A stretch of 64,000 nt of DNA from an uncultured Methanocorpusculum sp. (GCF_963667985.1 NZ_OY764081.1:1399599-1463598); one strand, 5' to 3'. Shown: positions 1-8,517, numbered from the stretch's first letter. Numbers and translations: made by a program. The notes: generated by a model from the sequence alone, not told the origin.

Positions 1-2
1 AC

Positions 3-116
3 GGGTTCGACCGCCGGGTCTGCTTTTCTCTGTGTCAGGAAAACGAGAGGATGTACGGGGCGAACATCTGCGGGAAATGCGCCGTGGATATCCCGTGCGG
101 GTTTTTGAAACCCTGA
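3..116 (+). CDS. C-terminal end of a cysteine-rich, probably 4Fe-4S binding protein (partial)
   Basis: Only the last 37 codons lie in the window, ending at TGA 114-116. The tail holds five cysteines (codons 7, 11, 23, 26 and 32), including a CGKC pair followed by a PCG. This spacing resembles the cysteine-rich tails of iron-sulfur proteins such as the double-cluster proteins related to epoxyqueuosine reductase. That family link is a guess from the motif alone. The reading frame has no competitor of similar character on either strand. It belongs to the single-copy flank, not to the repeat array. Confidence 0.45.
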   Translation, partial: GFDRRVCFSLCQENERMYGANICGKCAVDIPCGFLKP

Positions 117-145
117 CGTTGCCGGATAAAGTTGTGTCGGATTTG

Positions 146-330
146 TAAGGATATTTCCACCGCGTCGGGCTCCACGCCGGAGTCGCCCTCCCGCACCCCT
201 AATCAAAAAATGATGACGGCAAATAGGACTATCGGTGTTCTGATTTTTCTTATATGGTATTTCTTTTTGTTTGAATTGGGGTGCGGGGCCACGGCTCCGG
301 CGCGGAGCGGCCCGCGGTGGAGATATCTTA
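146..330. repeat. Large imperfect inverted repeat (arms 146-199 and 278-330)
   Basis: The left arm runs from TAAGGATATTTCCACCGCG to CCGCACCCC. The right arm is its reverse complement at roughly three quarters identity, separated by about 78 nt. A third, direct copy of the left arm lies at 1942-1995. The arms can form a long hairpin between two genes, so this may be a small mobile palindrome (MITE-like) or a strong bidirectional terminator. The rest of the 117-469 gap shows no convincing gene. Confidence 0.6.
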
Positions 331-469
331 TTTTTTGATTCAGCAAAAGGTAAGCTTTTTTGCGAGATGGTGAAATCACATAATATTCCCATTACTGGAC
401 TCCAAAAAATAGTTCTCCCGCAACATTTTGAATAATAATAATCATGAAGGAGGGCCTATTCATTGTAAT

Positions 470-1701
470 ATGGATGAAATACCGGAAGGGTGGAATAAGG
501 ATCTGTATGACAAGCTGAGTTTTGATTTTCTGATCGAGTGTGCAGAGAATAACAGGATAAATGAGTGGAATGCTCTATATCAGATGTATCTAAAATCTGA
601 ATGGAATAGGTTGCATCCTGAGATGGCCTGGGATCCGAAAAACGTTTTAGAGTTGGTTCGTCAATCTCAGTCTAAAATACCTGATTTTATAAGACCTAAT
701 TTTATTGGAGAGAATGTCATAGAGGCAATATCCCTAGGTGTGTATTTCGATAAAGCACATCTGGAGGGAGCAGTGTTCAGTGAGGTAGGTCTGAAAGAAA
801 CACATCTGGAGAAGGCACAATTCTGGGGGGCGCATCTTCAAGGAGCAAACTTCAATTATGCACATCTAGAGGGAGCAAATCTTCGGGGAGTACATCTTAA
901 GGGGGCACAGTTCACTTATGCTATTGTGGATGGGGAGACCATGTTGACCGGAAATACAGAAAATCCCATAGATGATAAAACGGATTTTACGGGAACAGCG
1001 CTTTCTGGAACCCGTATAGACCCAAATCTCAGAAAAAACTGGAGCGGAATATCCGAGAAATACAATGGAGAGAGTGGTATAACAAACCAAAACTCTCTCC
1101 GTGGCAATTTCTAAAAAAAATCTTCGGCAAAAAACAAGAGACTGAGGATGAATTGGATAGCAGAATCCATCTGCTCGGCAGGTATGTTATTACTCCGTTC
1201 GTCTGGCTCTTCTGGTGGGTCTCGAACTATGGCAGTTCAACAAAACGCGTTATCTTGGTATATTTTTTCTGGAATGTTCTCTGGGCATTGATCTATCTGT
1301 ATGTTCTTCCGAACCTGCCAAACCTAATGCCTGACCTGGTAAATACTACTCTCTTGTCGGGATCGCACCTTTCCTTGGGAAGTATTTCACTCCGTCCAGG
1401 TATGATACTTGCTGGGGAATATACTACAAACCCATCAGGCTCGGTACATACCTTGTTACATGCGCTAGCCCAATATGCTCCGTTCCTCAACGGGACAACT
1501 AATACAGTCCTGTCCACACCAGATATCTTCACCGCTGTTCTGCAGACCAATCTCATGATATTCAGCATTACCAATGTGGCAACCAAAGATCTGAGTTATC
1601 TGACACTATTCTGTGTAACGGTGCACATCGTCATCGGCTACTTTATCCTTGCCGCCCTCATCACCCGGCTTGGGATCATGTTCCAGAACCTCAGCCCGTG
1701 A
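470..1701 (+). pseudogene. Pentapeptide-repeat protein fused to a channel-like membrane domain, broken by a frameshift
   Basis: The first part, to a TAA at 1112, holds about a dozen A(N/H)L-type pentapeptide repeats (nt 745-940) that would form a right-handed beta helix. The second part (1153-1701) is a membrane domain with a hydrophobic helix, a long loop, a re-entrant-like segment and a last helix, like the two-helix ion-channel module attached to pentapeptide proteins in methanogens. Reading one frame over after the six-A run at 1033-1038 joins the halves through a basic linker without stops, so one base was lost there. It could be a sequencing error or a real null. An AAGGAGGG at 446-453 sits 16 nt before ATG 470; a TTG at 428 is also open. 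Confidence 0.6.
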
Positions 1702-1708
1702 GGGAGAA

Positions 1709-1775
1709 GAAAACCCGCACGCAAGCGAGCAAAGCGAGTCGGAGAGCAAATCTTTGATTTGCGAACGGGTTTTCC
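1709..1775. terminator. Possible hairpin terminator after the channel gene
   Basis: GAAAACCCG just after the stop codon pairs with CGGGTTTTC about 57 nt later. The interior is made of smaller complementary pieces (GCAAGCGAGC and GCAAATC/GATTTGC). This could terminate transcription of the upstream gene. The following 1776-1895 stretch shows no gene I can support. Confidence 0.3.
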
Positions 1776-1898
1776 AGCATTTTTCGTTTCGCCGTCCCGA
1801 CCACGCGGAGCCGATAAGGCGGAGCGTAGGGACGCGACCGAAGGTCAAGAGGGCGGAACTGGAAAAATGCGATTCGCGTTAATTCGCGATTATTCGCG

Positions 1899-1995
1899 GT
1901 GGGATATCTCATCGTTCCAAAGAATACCTTACACAAAAACCTTAGGATATCTCCACCGCGGGACGCTCCGCGCCTGAGTCGCGTCCCCGCACCCC
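1899..1995. repeat. Second inverted-repeat copy in the flank
   Basis: CGCGGTGGGATATCTCA at the left pairs with GGATATCTCCACCGCG to the right. The right part (1942-1995) is a direct copy of the 146-199 arm. It therefore belongs to the same dispersed palindromic family as the element at 146-330. Between it and 2130 the sequence is AT-rich with repeated TTTCGTG words and no supportable gene. Confidence 0.5.
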
Positions 1996-2129
1996 AAGTC
2001 AAAAAATTCGCGTTAAAATAATCTCCGATCTCCACAACCAACTCTATTCTCCCAAAAATAATATCCTTATCCCATTTTCGTGTATTTCGCTGATTTTAGA
2101 AAGTTTCGTGTTTTCGTATTTCTTTCGTG

Positions 2130-2973
2130 CTTCCCAGAATCCAAAGGTGCCGTATGTTGCGAGCTCTTCGAGATCGTTTTTTGCATGTCTGCGTGTCTCT
2201 TGGTAGTTTATGGTTATATCCTCCTTTTCTCGTTTTACTATCTGTATGGTCCTGCCCGGGTTTTCGTATCGGTATTGTCTGAGTTGGGAGATGATGTCTG
2301 TTTGAATTCTGTATGGGTGATATACGTATGCTGAGGCAATGATGCGTGGAAAGAACTTTTGCATGTGCTTGGTTACTTCCCTGGTCATTTTACTGCTGTC
2401 ATAGTCTTTCCATGCATCATAGAGGTTTGGCGGCGGTGATATGACGAGGTGACGCATACCCCCGTATCTTATCTTTGACAGCAGCTGTGCTGCTTGATCA
2501 TTGTATTCGGCGTCGAGTCGAGCGTTGGGCAGCACCCGACCTTACACGTCCGCGGCGTTGTCTGGATTGAGTGCTTCAACTGCTGCCGCGTGCGCTGCGC
2601 GAATGTTCCTGCTTCCGCGTGCTCCTATGCGCGCCGCGGCCGCTCGATAGCATTCCGGGCACTCAAGCCTATGACAAATGTGGAGGAGTGGATATGTTTT
2701 TTTGCACGTTTTGCACTTGTGAATTGCTGAAATTTCCCCGCATTTCTCGTTTTTTTCGGCAAAAGAGGGTAACTTCGGGAGCGCCTGCCATTCTGTTGGC
2801 TGTGTGTTGTTTAAAATTCCCTCTATTTTGGCTGTTAGACTGGTTTGGGTGTTTGCCCTTCGTGTTACCGGCCTGGATCTGCGTTCTTCTGTGCTCTTTT
2901 TTACTGTTTTTCGGGAGTTTGTAATGGTTTCTGGTTCTTTTTCATGATTTTGGTTTACTATGGTGAGGTTCAT
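2130..2973 (-). pseudogene. Rep of unit 1, C-terminus lost at the array junction
   Basis: The N-terminal zinc-binding part (2542-2973, 143 aa) is intact. The second part starts at GTG 2535 and matches the other Rep copies only for about 130 codons. Homology ends near 2130, after the codons for TYGTFGFW, and the frame then runs into flank DNA to a stop at 2044. The HUH motif and the catalytic tyrosine are missing, so this copy cannot nick DNA. The same TAA (2542-2544) that splits the other copies is present. It marks the left end of the array. Confidence 0.8.
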
Positions 2974-3236
2974 TTTACTCCTTCACCGAAAAAAGGTTCC
3001 AGCGTGTCTCGGGAACGAAAGTCTTATTATCCCTGTAACGCAATGATTTCTTATTAGTTAGAGTGCATAGAGGTGCGAGAATTTTCGTGTTTGTAGCACG
3101 CAAGACCCTTTTTCGATTTTTTAGTTTAACATGTAATCTGTGTGTTAATATATCTGTCGGTGCTGTTTTCTGGACGTTTTTTGGGCGTTTGGTGTGTTTT
3201 TCTGGACGTTTTTGTTGCCGTCCGCTCTGTCCCCGT

Positions 3237-3945
3237 CGTATCCTCTTTACCGTCTCTTCAGGGGGATTGACGTCGCGTGTGGGGGGTGAGACCGTCGGAT
3301 TGAGACGTTTTTGCGTAGAATTGAGACGTTTTTTGATGTTGGGATTCTACGTGCGGTCGTGTCGTGTGACGTTTTTGTGACGCTTTAGCGTAGAATTGAG
3401 ACGTTTTTTGATGTTGGGTGTCTACGTATGGTCGTGTCGTGTGGCGTTTTTGTGACGCTTTAGCGTAGAATTGAGACGTTTTTTGATGTTGGGTGTCTAC
3501 GTATGGTCGTGTCGTGTGACGTTTTTGTGACGCTTTAGCGTAGAATTGAGACGTTTTTTGATGTTGGGTGTCTACGTATGGTCGTGTCGTGTGGCGTTTT
3601 TGTGACGCTTTAGCGTAGAATTGAGACGTTTTTTGATGTTGGGTGTCTACGTATGGTCGTGTCGTGTGACGTTTTTGTGACGCTTTAGCGTAGAATTGAG
3701 ACGTTTTTTGATGTTGGGTGTCTACGTATGGTCGTGTCGTGTGGCGTTTTTGTGACGCTTTAGCGTAGAATTGAGACGTTTTTTGATGTTGGGTGTCTAC
3801 GTATGGTCGTGTCGTGTGACGTTTTTGTGACGCTTTAGCGTAGAATTGAGACGTTTTTTGATGTTGGGATTCTACGTGCGGTCGTGTCGTGTGACGTTTT
3901 TGTGACGCTTTTGCGTCGTTTTGAGACGTTTTGAGACGTCTTGGT
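3237..3945. repeat. 75-bp tandem repeats with GAGACG motifs (unit 1)
   Basis: GCGTAGAATTGAGACG recurs every 75 bp at 3313, 3388, 3463, 3538 and onwards to about 3838, roughly eight units. Each unit contains TTGAGACGTTTTTTGATG, a CGTGTCGTGT stretch and TGACGCTTTAGCG. The block lies between the leftward Rep promoter and the rightward promoter of AI. Plausible roles are binding sites for Rep or a regulator, or part of the replication origin. Periodicity and position are directly visible; the role is not. Confidence 0.8.
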
Positions 3946-3983
3946 CTGCTAATCCAATGCGGGTGCATTACATGAGCCATCTG

Positions 3984-3992
3984 ATTTATAAT
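3984..3992 (+). promoter_or_regulatory. TATA box of AI, unit 1
   Basis: ATTTATAAT is centred 28 nt before ATG 4016, which places the expected start of transcription almost at the start codon (leaderless mRNA). The 60 nt before the gene (GCTAATCCAATGCG to GCACC) are conserved in front of all six AI copies. The other boxes are at 17449, 27613, 37689 and 48035, with a variant ATTAATAAT at 58373. Confidence 0.65.
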
Positions 3993-4015
3993 TCAGGAAA
4001 GCTGTAACAAGCACC

Positions 4016-4999
4016 ATGGGAAACCGCAAATTCAGATACATTCTGATGATAATACTGCTCATTATCTGTTTTACTCACCCTGCTGCTGCTGAAAAATCAT
4101 ATTCGATAACCGAGGTATCGAAGTATGATTTCGAAGCACGTATACTCATGATACACGTACACTGTGATTTAACCCCATGGAGCGAACCCGACCTCCGCGT
4201 AGCAAAAGAAAATCTTCGGAATGCAGGATGGAACATGAAGTTTCACAAAAGGAATCATGTGGTAAAAGAATCGGTTTTCCAAAACGAGCTGCAAAATTCG
4301 GATCTGCATATACACGCAGGGCATGGATATAATATACCATTTATTGGAGGACACATAGAACTATCGGATTATGTTGTTCCCGGTATATCTCAAGGGAGAG
4401 GAGGATGGGTATCAACACACGAGGTAAAGGAAGCATGGAAACATAAATCACCAAAATTATGGACAGTGATTCATTCATGCCACGTCCTCGAAACCGATCA
4501 TCAATGGGCTGAGGTACTAAGAAACAGCAAAATGCACGGGATACTCGGATTCGGGAGCACTGAATATTCAACCGGTCATTTTCTCGCAGATTTTACCGAA
4601 GCTGCTGCCAAATATCATAAACCAATCGCCGAAGCATGGGAATCTGCAGGCTTGAAAAACCAGTTAAGCCTCAACTTAGAACCAGTTAAAGTCAGGACAA
4701 TCTTCAGAAACATAGATCAATACAAAACCGACACACTCGGCACCCCTTCAACCAACATGAACGAGGAAACAGTCGTATGCGACATGCAATTAGATAAGAA
4801 GAAAGTCGGCAACGACCAGATAGAAGGCTCGTGTAAAGCATTACATTCAGGACAAAAAAACGATTTCATCTATGATATCACATATTCATCATCATCATCA
4901 TCATCATCATCACCAAATACGGTAGTATCGGCAAAAAAAAGTTACACAACTGCAACCCCGCAAGCAAAGATGACCTCTAACACCCACATAGACTTATAA
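4016..4999 (+). CDS. AI, secreted caspase-fold-like protein (DUF6345-like), unit 1
   Basis: 327 aa, intact. It has a basic start and hydrophobic helix (residues 7-22) ending in PAAA, typical of a signal peptide. The mature part begins with SYSITEVSKY. A HIHAGHG motif (His103) and HSCHVL (Cys155), followed by HGILGF and a late EAW, match the layout of the DUF6345 family as I recall it. They also match the His-Cys dyad of clan CD peptidases such as gingipains and caspases. Protease activity is therefore plausible but unproven. A polyserine tract follows at about residue 291. BI begins 23 nt downstream, so the two are probably co-expressed and act together at the cell surface or outside the cell. 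Confidence 0.75.
   Translation: MGNRKFRYILMIILLIICFTHPAAAEKSYSITEVSKYDFEARILMIHVHCDLTPWSEPDLRVAKENLRNAGWNMKFHKRNHVVKESVFQNELQNSDLHIHAGHGYNIPFIGGHIELSDYVVPGISQGRGGWVSTHEVKEAWKHKSPKLWTVIHSCHVLETDHQWAEVLRNSKMHGILGFGSTEYSTGHFLADFTEAAAKYHKPIAEAWESAGLKNQLSLNLEPVKVRTIFRNIDQYKTDTLGTPSTNMNEETVVCDMQLDKKKVGNDQIEGSCKALHSGQKNDFIYDITYSSSSSSSSSPNTVVSAKKSYTTATPQAKMTSNTHIDL
4886..4912 (+). repeat. (TCA)9 microsatellite inside AI
   Basis: Nine TCA triplets encode a serine run. The tract is six triplets in unit 2 and four in unit 6, so length changes keep the frame. It marks a flexible linker near the C-terminus. Confidence 0.85.
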
Positions 5000-5022
5000 T
5001 CTCCCGGCATCAAGTGAAACGT

Positions 5023-5970
5023 ATGAATAAAAAAATAACTATTACAGCAGCGGTGTTAGCAGCTGCCGTCATCGCCGCATTTCTGTTCCTTCCGATAATA
5101 CCCATAGGAGCACCGCCGGGAAAGATGGGATGTGAGTTTCGAACACCCGCAGATATGCTGCATGGAATCACATTCCCGGAAAACCCGCCGACAAAACTGC
5201 CGGTATATCAAGTAATCAAATTCAAAACAGGATCCATATTTTTCGATGAAGACAAGTATAGGTATCCAGAAAATGTGCACCCAACCCTAAAAGAAGCACG
5301 GGAAATCTACCAGGAACTTATAAAAAAATACAAGCATCTCAATATACAAGTTCCTGGTGAAGAGAAATTCAAGACATTATACTGGTCATTCCTAGATGGT
5401 AAAGACCGGTTAGTCCCAGAATCGTTCTCGTGCGCATCTGAGATCGACGGAATACCCGTGACACCAGGATATTTAGGATTATTCTTTTCAAAAGTCGACA
5501 ACGCATTTGGCCATGGAATTTACGGCGAATATACAGTTGTGAAAGTAGGTGAGATAGACATAATGTCACCCGATGAAGCAATTGAGCAACTCAAACAGGG
5601 AAAGGGTATCGCCGGAAACTGCATCGACAGAGATACACTAAAGGTTACCCCCCTCAAAGATCCATCATTAGCATGGTTCAACAGAGCAGCCATCGAATTT
5701 GTGTACATGCATGGATGGTATGGAGAAATTGATTCACCGTATATCACACCAATTTGGCAATTTAGTTACAATGACGGTCGTGGTTACCGGATACACGAGT
5801 GCATGGTCAACGCTGTGGACGGCAGTATAGACATCAACTGGTCGCCGGAAGGAAATCAAAAATTCACACCCAACGAAAAATTCTACGAATTAAAGAACCA
5901 GAAACCCAAATACTGTAGATATCACTTTGCCGTGGATGAAACCGATACAGATCCGTGTATCAACGCATAA
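5023..5970 (+). CDS. BI, membrane-anchored partner of AI, unit 1
   Basis: 315 aa from ATG 5023; AAGTGA five nt upstream serves as a weak ribosome site, and GTG 5014 is an alternative. One hydrophobic helix (residues 5-24) is followed by a glycine/proline stretch, consistent with a signal anchor or lipoprotein-like leader and an outside domain. Landmarks are LPVYQV, a middle region with EVDI-like helix words, PIWQFSYND and VNAVDGSI. The last two recall PepSY/YcdB-type modules that often act as inhibitors or propeptides of peptidases. In bacteria a similar LPVY domain precedes DUF6345 in one chain (from memory), so A and B may be the split version. Confidence 0.7.
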   Translation: MNKKITITAAVLAAAVIAAFLFLPIIPIGAPPGKMGCEFRTPADMLHGITFPENPPTKLPVYQVIKFKTGSIFFDEDKYRYPENVHPTLKEAREIYQELIKKYKHLNIQVPGEEKFKTLYWSFLDGKDRLVPESFSCASEIDGIPVTPGYLGLFFSKVDNAFGHGIYGEYTVVKVGEIDIMSPDEAIEQLKQGKGIAGNCIDRDTLKVTPLKDPSLAWFNRAAIEFVYMHGWYGEIDSPYITPIWQFSYNDGRGYRIHECMVNAVDGSIDINWSPEGNQKFTPNEKFYELKNQKPKYCRYHFAVDETDTDPCINA

Positions 5971-5988
5971 CACACACCACACACCACC

Positions 5989-6140
5989 CATGGCTCACTG
6001 AGGGGCTCACTGAGGACGAGACTCAGATATGGAAAGGGCACTAATCCCATAGAACGAAAAGCGCACATAATGATAAAATCCTAGAGTTTAGAGTTGGTAT
6101 AGATTCTACACCTGCGAGTGTGTTAGCCAAAGATCTTTGA
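5989..6140 (+). pseudogene. Remnant of a toxin C-terminus behind BI, unit 1
   Basis: In frame with the TGA at 6138 the translation contains RTKSAHNDKILEF and STPASVLA, aligned to residues 316-340 of the intact toxin-like protein D (10581-11747). A TAA in the middle (CAC TAA TCC, where units 2 and 5 have CAC CAA TCC) breaks it. The start and the proposed catalytic region are absent. It is followed two nt later by the immunity-like remnant, the same order and spacing as in the intact D-C pair. Confidence 0.6.
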
Positions 6141-6142
6141 AA

Positions 6143-6734
6143 ATGACCAGATTGGATGGTTTCGAGAAACTCACTGCCGGCCCCGGCGTAGTTATAACCT
6201 TTGACAGAGTAAACGGTTCTTTCACCCTCGCTTTTGCATCGGGCAGGTTTGCCAAAGATGGGAAAGGACATGGCTGCCTCATCCGACATACCTGGTGCGG
6301 TTCTCTATATTCTTTTCCGGATGGGGTAGAGGTGCTGTTGGAATTCGATGAGGAGACGGTTGATGACTTTATCCGAGAAAACATCGTAGTGTTTGACGAA
6401 CGGGTTGATATATTACGGTATCTATCCTATCAGCCAGCCAGCACGCCGCCGAAAATCGAAGATGCAAAACGTGAGGCTGTCTCCGGCGGTGGCTGCTTTT
6501 TCGAGCACAACGGATACAAATATGGACTCGGGAAAAATGATCTGACATCATGGGGGGCAATGGGAAAATACCACACGAACTACCAAAACTCCCGTAGAAA
6601 GATTAGATATAACATTTGGGCCATTCGAAGACAAATCGGAGTTGTTCAAAAAAACATCCATAAACGGTAAACCGTTCTGGGATATATACGACATCGAATA
6701 TGATGACGGGGAAGTGCTTCGGGGATATTGGTGA
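6143..6734 (+). pseudogene. Remnant of immunity-like gene C, unit 1
   Basis: The first about 145 codons from ATG 6143 are open and align with the N-terminus of C (starts MTRLDGFEKL). After KYHTN the frame is lost by a large internal deletion. The gene end (FWDIYD and GEVLRGY) survives in another frame to a TGA at 6732. The 175-aa ORF to 6670 could still give a truncated protein that keeps the N-terminal domain. Confidence 0.65.
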
Positions 6735-6740
6735 AACCAC

Positions 6741-6875
6741 TTATTCGTCTTCAATATCGAGTTTTTACCCGCCGAAATGCTTCGCGGCGAAATTATCTGC
6801 CAAAGCCGCGATACAACCGATGACCAACCCGCGAGCGGCCGCGATATTTTTCGCCGCGTGTGACGCGACTATCAC
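6741..6875 (-). pseudogene. Remnant of a K-like small membrane protein
   Basis: The reverse strand ends with codons matching the K terminus (AAKHFGG, then LDIEDE). Upstream of it lies a different hydrophobic stretch (GLVIGCIAALA). A TAA replaces the glutamine codon after FGG. It is probably a decayed paralogue of K (12934-13221). The plus-strand end of this stretch also carries a scar resembling the BII gene end (CGACTATC near 6866). Confidence 0.4.
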
Positions 6876-6942
6876 CGCTCGCTAACGCTTCCCTCTTTCT
6901 TTTTCGAGGGGTATGCCGTGGTGTCCTCTCACTTCCCGCTCT

Positions 6943-7013
6943 ATCCTGCTTGAGCCCCTGCGTAAGGGGCGGCGCCAGCGGGGTCGTTATGGTTGGTGTC
7001 CATGATTCGCTGA
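6943..7013. repeat. Right half of the palindromic cassette-boundary element
   Basis: Contains CTTGAGCCCCTGCGTAAGGGG, in which GCCCCT pairs with AGGGGC. It is followed by GGCGCCAGCG and GTCCATGATTCGCTGAC. The left palindromic half is missing. Confidence 0.7.
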
Positions 7014-7053
7014 CCGCTGTGTTAGATCTGTGTTTTTCCGCCGTTCGTGTTTA

Positions 7054-7106
7054 TGTAACGCAACGTTGTGTAACGTTGTGTAACGCTGTGTAACGTTGTG
7101 TAACGA
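7054..7106. repeat. TGTGTAACG iterons, unit 1
   Basis: GTAACG recurs about six times at 9-10 bp spacing (GTGTAACGTTGTGTAACGCT pattern) about 115 bp beyond the 3' end of gene G. The array looks like an iteron set for an initiator or a partition/regulator protein. GTAACG also occurs near the Rep promoter. Confidence 0.55.
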
Positions 7107-7221
7107 TTTAGTACCGTTGTTGTGTTTTTGCGTCTCTGTTTTGTCTTGATCTGGATTATGCTGCCTTTGCCGTGCCTAAAAAAATACTGTTTCAATTGTG
7201 GTTGTCTTGCTGTTGTATCTG

Positions 7222-7938
7222 TTACATTTTTTGCGTACTGCTGGTGCTCTTCTTTTTTGGTTTGTGGTCGGTGGTTTTCTTCACCTGCGGTTTTGCCATG
7301 TTTAATATTGGGGTAATGCCGGATAGTGTTAGTATTCTGAACTCTTCGTCTGGGTTTTCCATTTCTTTTATTAGCCTTGCCACAATCGGTGCTGCTGCGT
7401 CTTTTATGGTCGGCACTTTTGTTTCGAGATCCTTGAAACTTGTGAACGGGTGATATCGTTTCGCGTCTGCTATGGCGAATATGTGTTTTGTGTTTATTTT
7501 TGGGAGGAGACTGAGACTGTGTTTTTTTAATGACAGGCTTCTTCCGTTATTGTATACATTGATAAATATCTCTTCGTTTGCGTTCACTATGTCCTGTATG
7601 CATGTTTTCACGAGTTTTCGATGTGCTGGTTTTATTTCGGTATATGCCATTTGTGTTTTCTCTCTTATGAGTGCGTGATCAAGCAGTATGTATGCCCCTA
7701 TCATCATTGCTTGTTCCACTAATCCCGGCTGCTGTTTGTATGCTATTGTTAGTTTGAATATATGCCGGAGTTTTCTGTCAACTGTGTATGCGGTTATGGT
7801 TTTGGTCTCTGTGTTTGTTTTGGATATCTCAACATCGAAAACGCAGCCGAATTTGTTGTGTGTTCTCGGCTTTTGATTTTGTTTATGCTCACCGTTCTCT
7901 GGTGCAGGTTGTTGGAGGTCTTGTGTGCTCGTGGTCAT
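7222..7938 (-). CDS. G, conserved cytosolic protein of unknown function, unit 1
   Basis: 238 aa from ATG 7938, the start conserved in all five copies. The longer frame to 8247 only translates the palindromic element. The N-terminal 30 residues are polar (Q, E, N, K rich). The body has mixed helices and strands (FDVEISKTNTETKTITAY, then LVEQAMMIGAYILLDHALI), and the C-terminal 20 residues are very basic with KK runs. No signal peptide or membrane helix is seen. I do not recognise the family. The basic tail and the position beside iterons suggest a nucleic-acid or plasmid-maintenance role, which is inference. Intact here and in unit 5, frameshifted in units 2-4. Confidence 0.6.
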   Translation of the reverse strand: MTTSTQDLQQPAPENGEHKQNQKPRTHNKFGCVFDVEISKTNTETKTITAYTVDRKLRHIFKLTIAYKQQPGLVEQAMMIGAYILLDHALIREKTQMAYTEIKPAHRKLVKTCIQDIVNANEEIFINVYNNGRSLSLKKHSLSLLPKINTKHIFAIADAKRYHPFTSFKDLETKVPTIKDAAAPIVARLIKEMENPDEEFRILTLSGITPILNMAKPQVKKTTDHKPKKKSTSSTQKM

Positions 7939-8173
7939 CGTCTCGGTTTGCTGCGTTTTTGTTCGCGTGGTGATTACCCGTCGTAGAATGGAAATGTTTG
8001 GTTTTGGGTATCTTCCACGTTCCGCTCTATCCTCTTTGGTGTCCATGATTCGCTGATATGTGGGTTTGGTCCGGTGTCCTTTTGCGTTGTATCTTCGGTT
8101 GGAGAATGGTTTGTGGTATCTCTGCCTCTTCTTTGTTGTGAACCTTCTGGGTGTTGTGCAACTCGTTATCGGT

Positions 8174-8282
8174 GGACCGAAGGCCCTATGCCCGGGCCTT
8201 TGTGTCCACCCTATCTTACTTGAGCCCCTGCGTAAGGGGCGGCGCAAGCGGGTCGTTATGGTTGTGGTCCATGATTCTCGGA
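8174..8282. repeat. Palindromic cassette-boundary element, copy 1
   Basis: Left half: GGACCGAAGGCCC with CCGGGCC and a GTCC end forms a palindrome about 34 nt long. Right half: GCCCCT-GCGT-AAGGGGC stem-loop, then GGCGCAAGCGGGTCG and a GTCCATGATTC tail. Eighteen full copies with this layout occur in the array, always between genes. The 7939-8976 stretch holds three such elements plus GGACGTTTTT motifs and no gene I can support. Confidence 0.85.
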
Positions 8283-8340
8283 CGTTTTTTGTGTGTGTCC
8301 AGGGATGTTTTTTGGACGTTTTTGATACCCTCTCATCCCC

Positions 8341-8404
8341 TTCCTGCTCTATCCTGCTTGAAGTCCCCCACCGGGGGACTGGCGCCAGCCGCGGGGCTTG
8401 GGTC
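8341..8404. repeat. CCCCC-type variant of the right half element
   Basis: GTCCCCC-ACC-GGGGGAC is a perfect stem-loop followed by the palindrome TGGCGCCA. It replaces the GCCCCT hairpin in a subset of boundary elements. Confidence 0.75.
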
Positions 8405-8517
8405 CGGTGTTAGTGCTCTCCCTTTTTTGTGGTTTTCTCTCTCGTAAGTGTATGATCAAACGTTACGTATGACCCTATCGTCATAGCTTGGTCTGCTCTC
8501 ATCGGTGTGTTACCAGA

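Noticed and set aside
866..1107. Minus-strand frames of 63-74 aa inside the pentapeptide gene
   Set aside because: They are shadows of the pentapeptide-repeat coding frame.
3237..3945. CRISPR array
   Set aside because: Repeats are contiguous with no unique spacers, and no cas genes are in the window.
3258..3980. 240-aa minus-strand frame with about eight 25-aa repeats over the GAGACG block
   Set aside because: The frame exists only because the unit is 75 bp, a multiple of three. In the other units the block has different periods and the frame is broken. It would also start inside the AI promoter.
7939..8247. N-terminal extension of G
   Set aside because: The added residues translate the boundary element and differ between units. 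ATG 7938 is the conserved start.
8174..8282. Integron attC site reading of the boundary elements
   Set aside because: Palindromes at cassette borders invite the idea, but there is no integron integrase, no conserved attC core pair, and the elements also occur in half copies.
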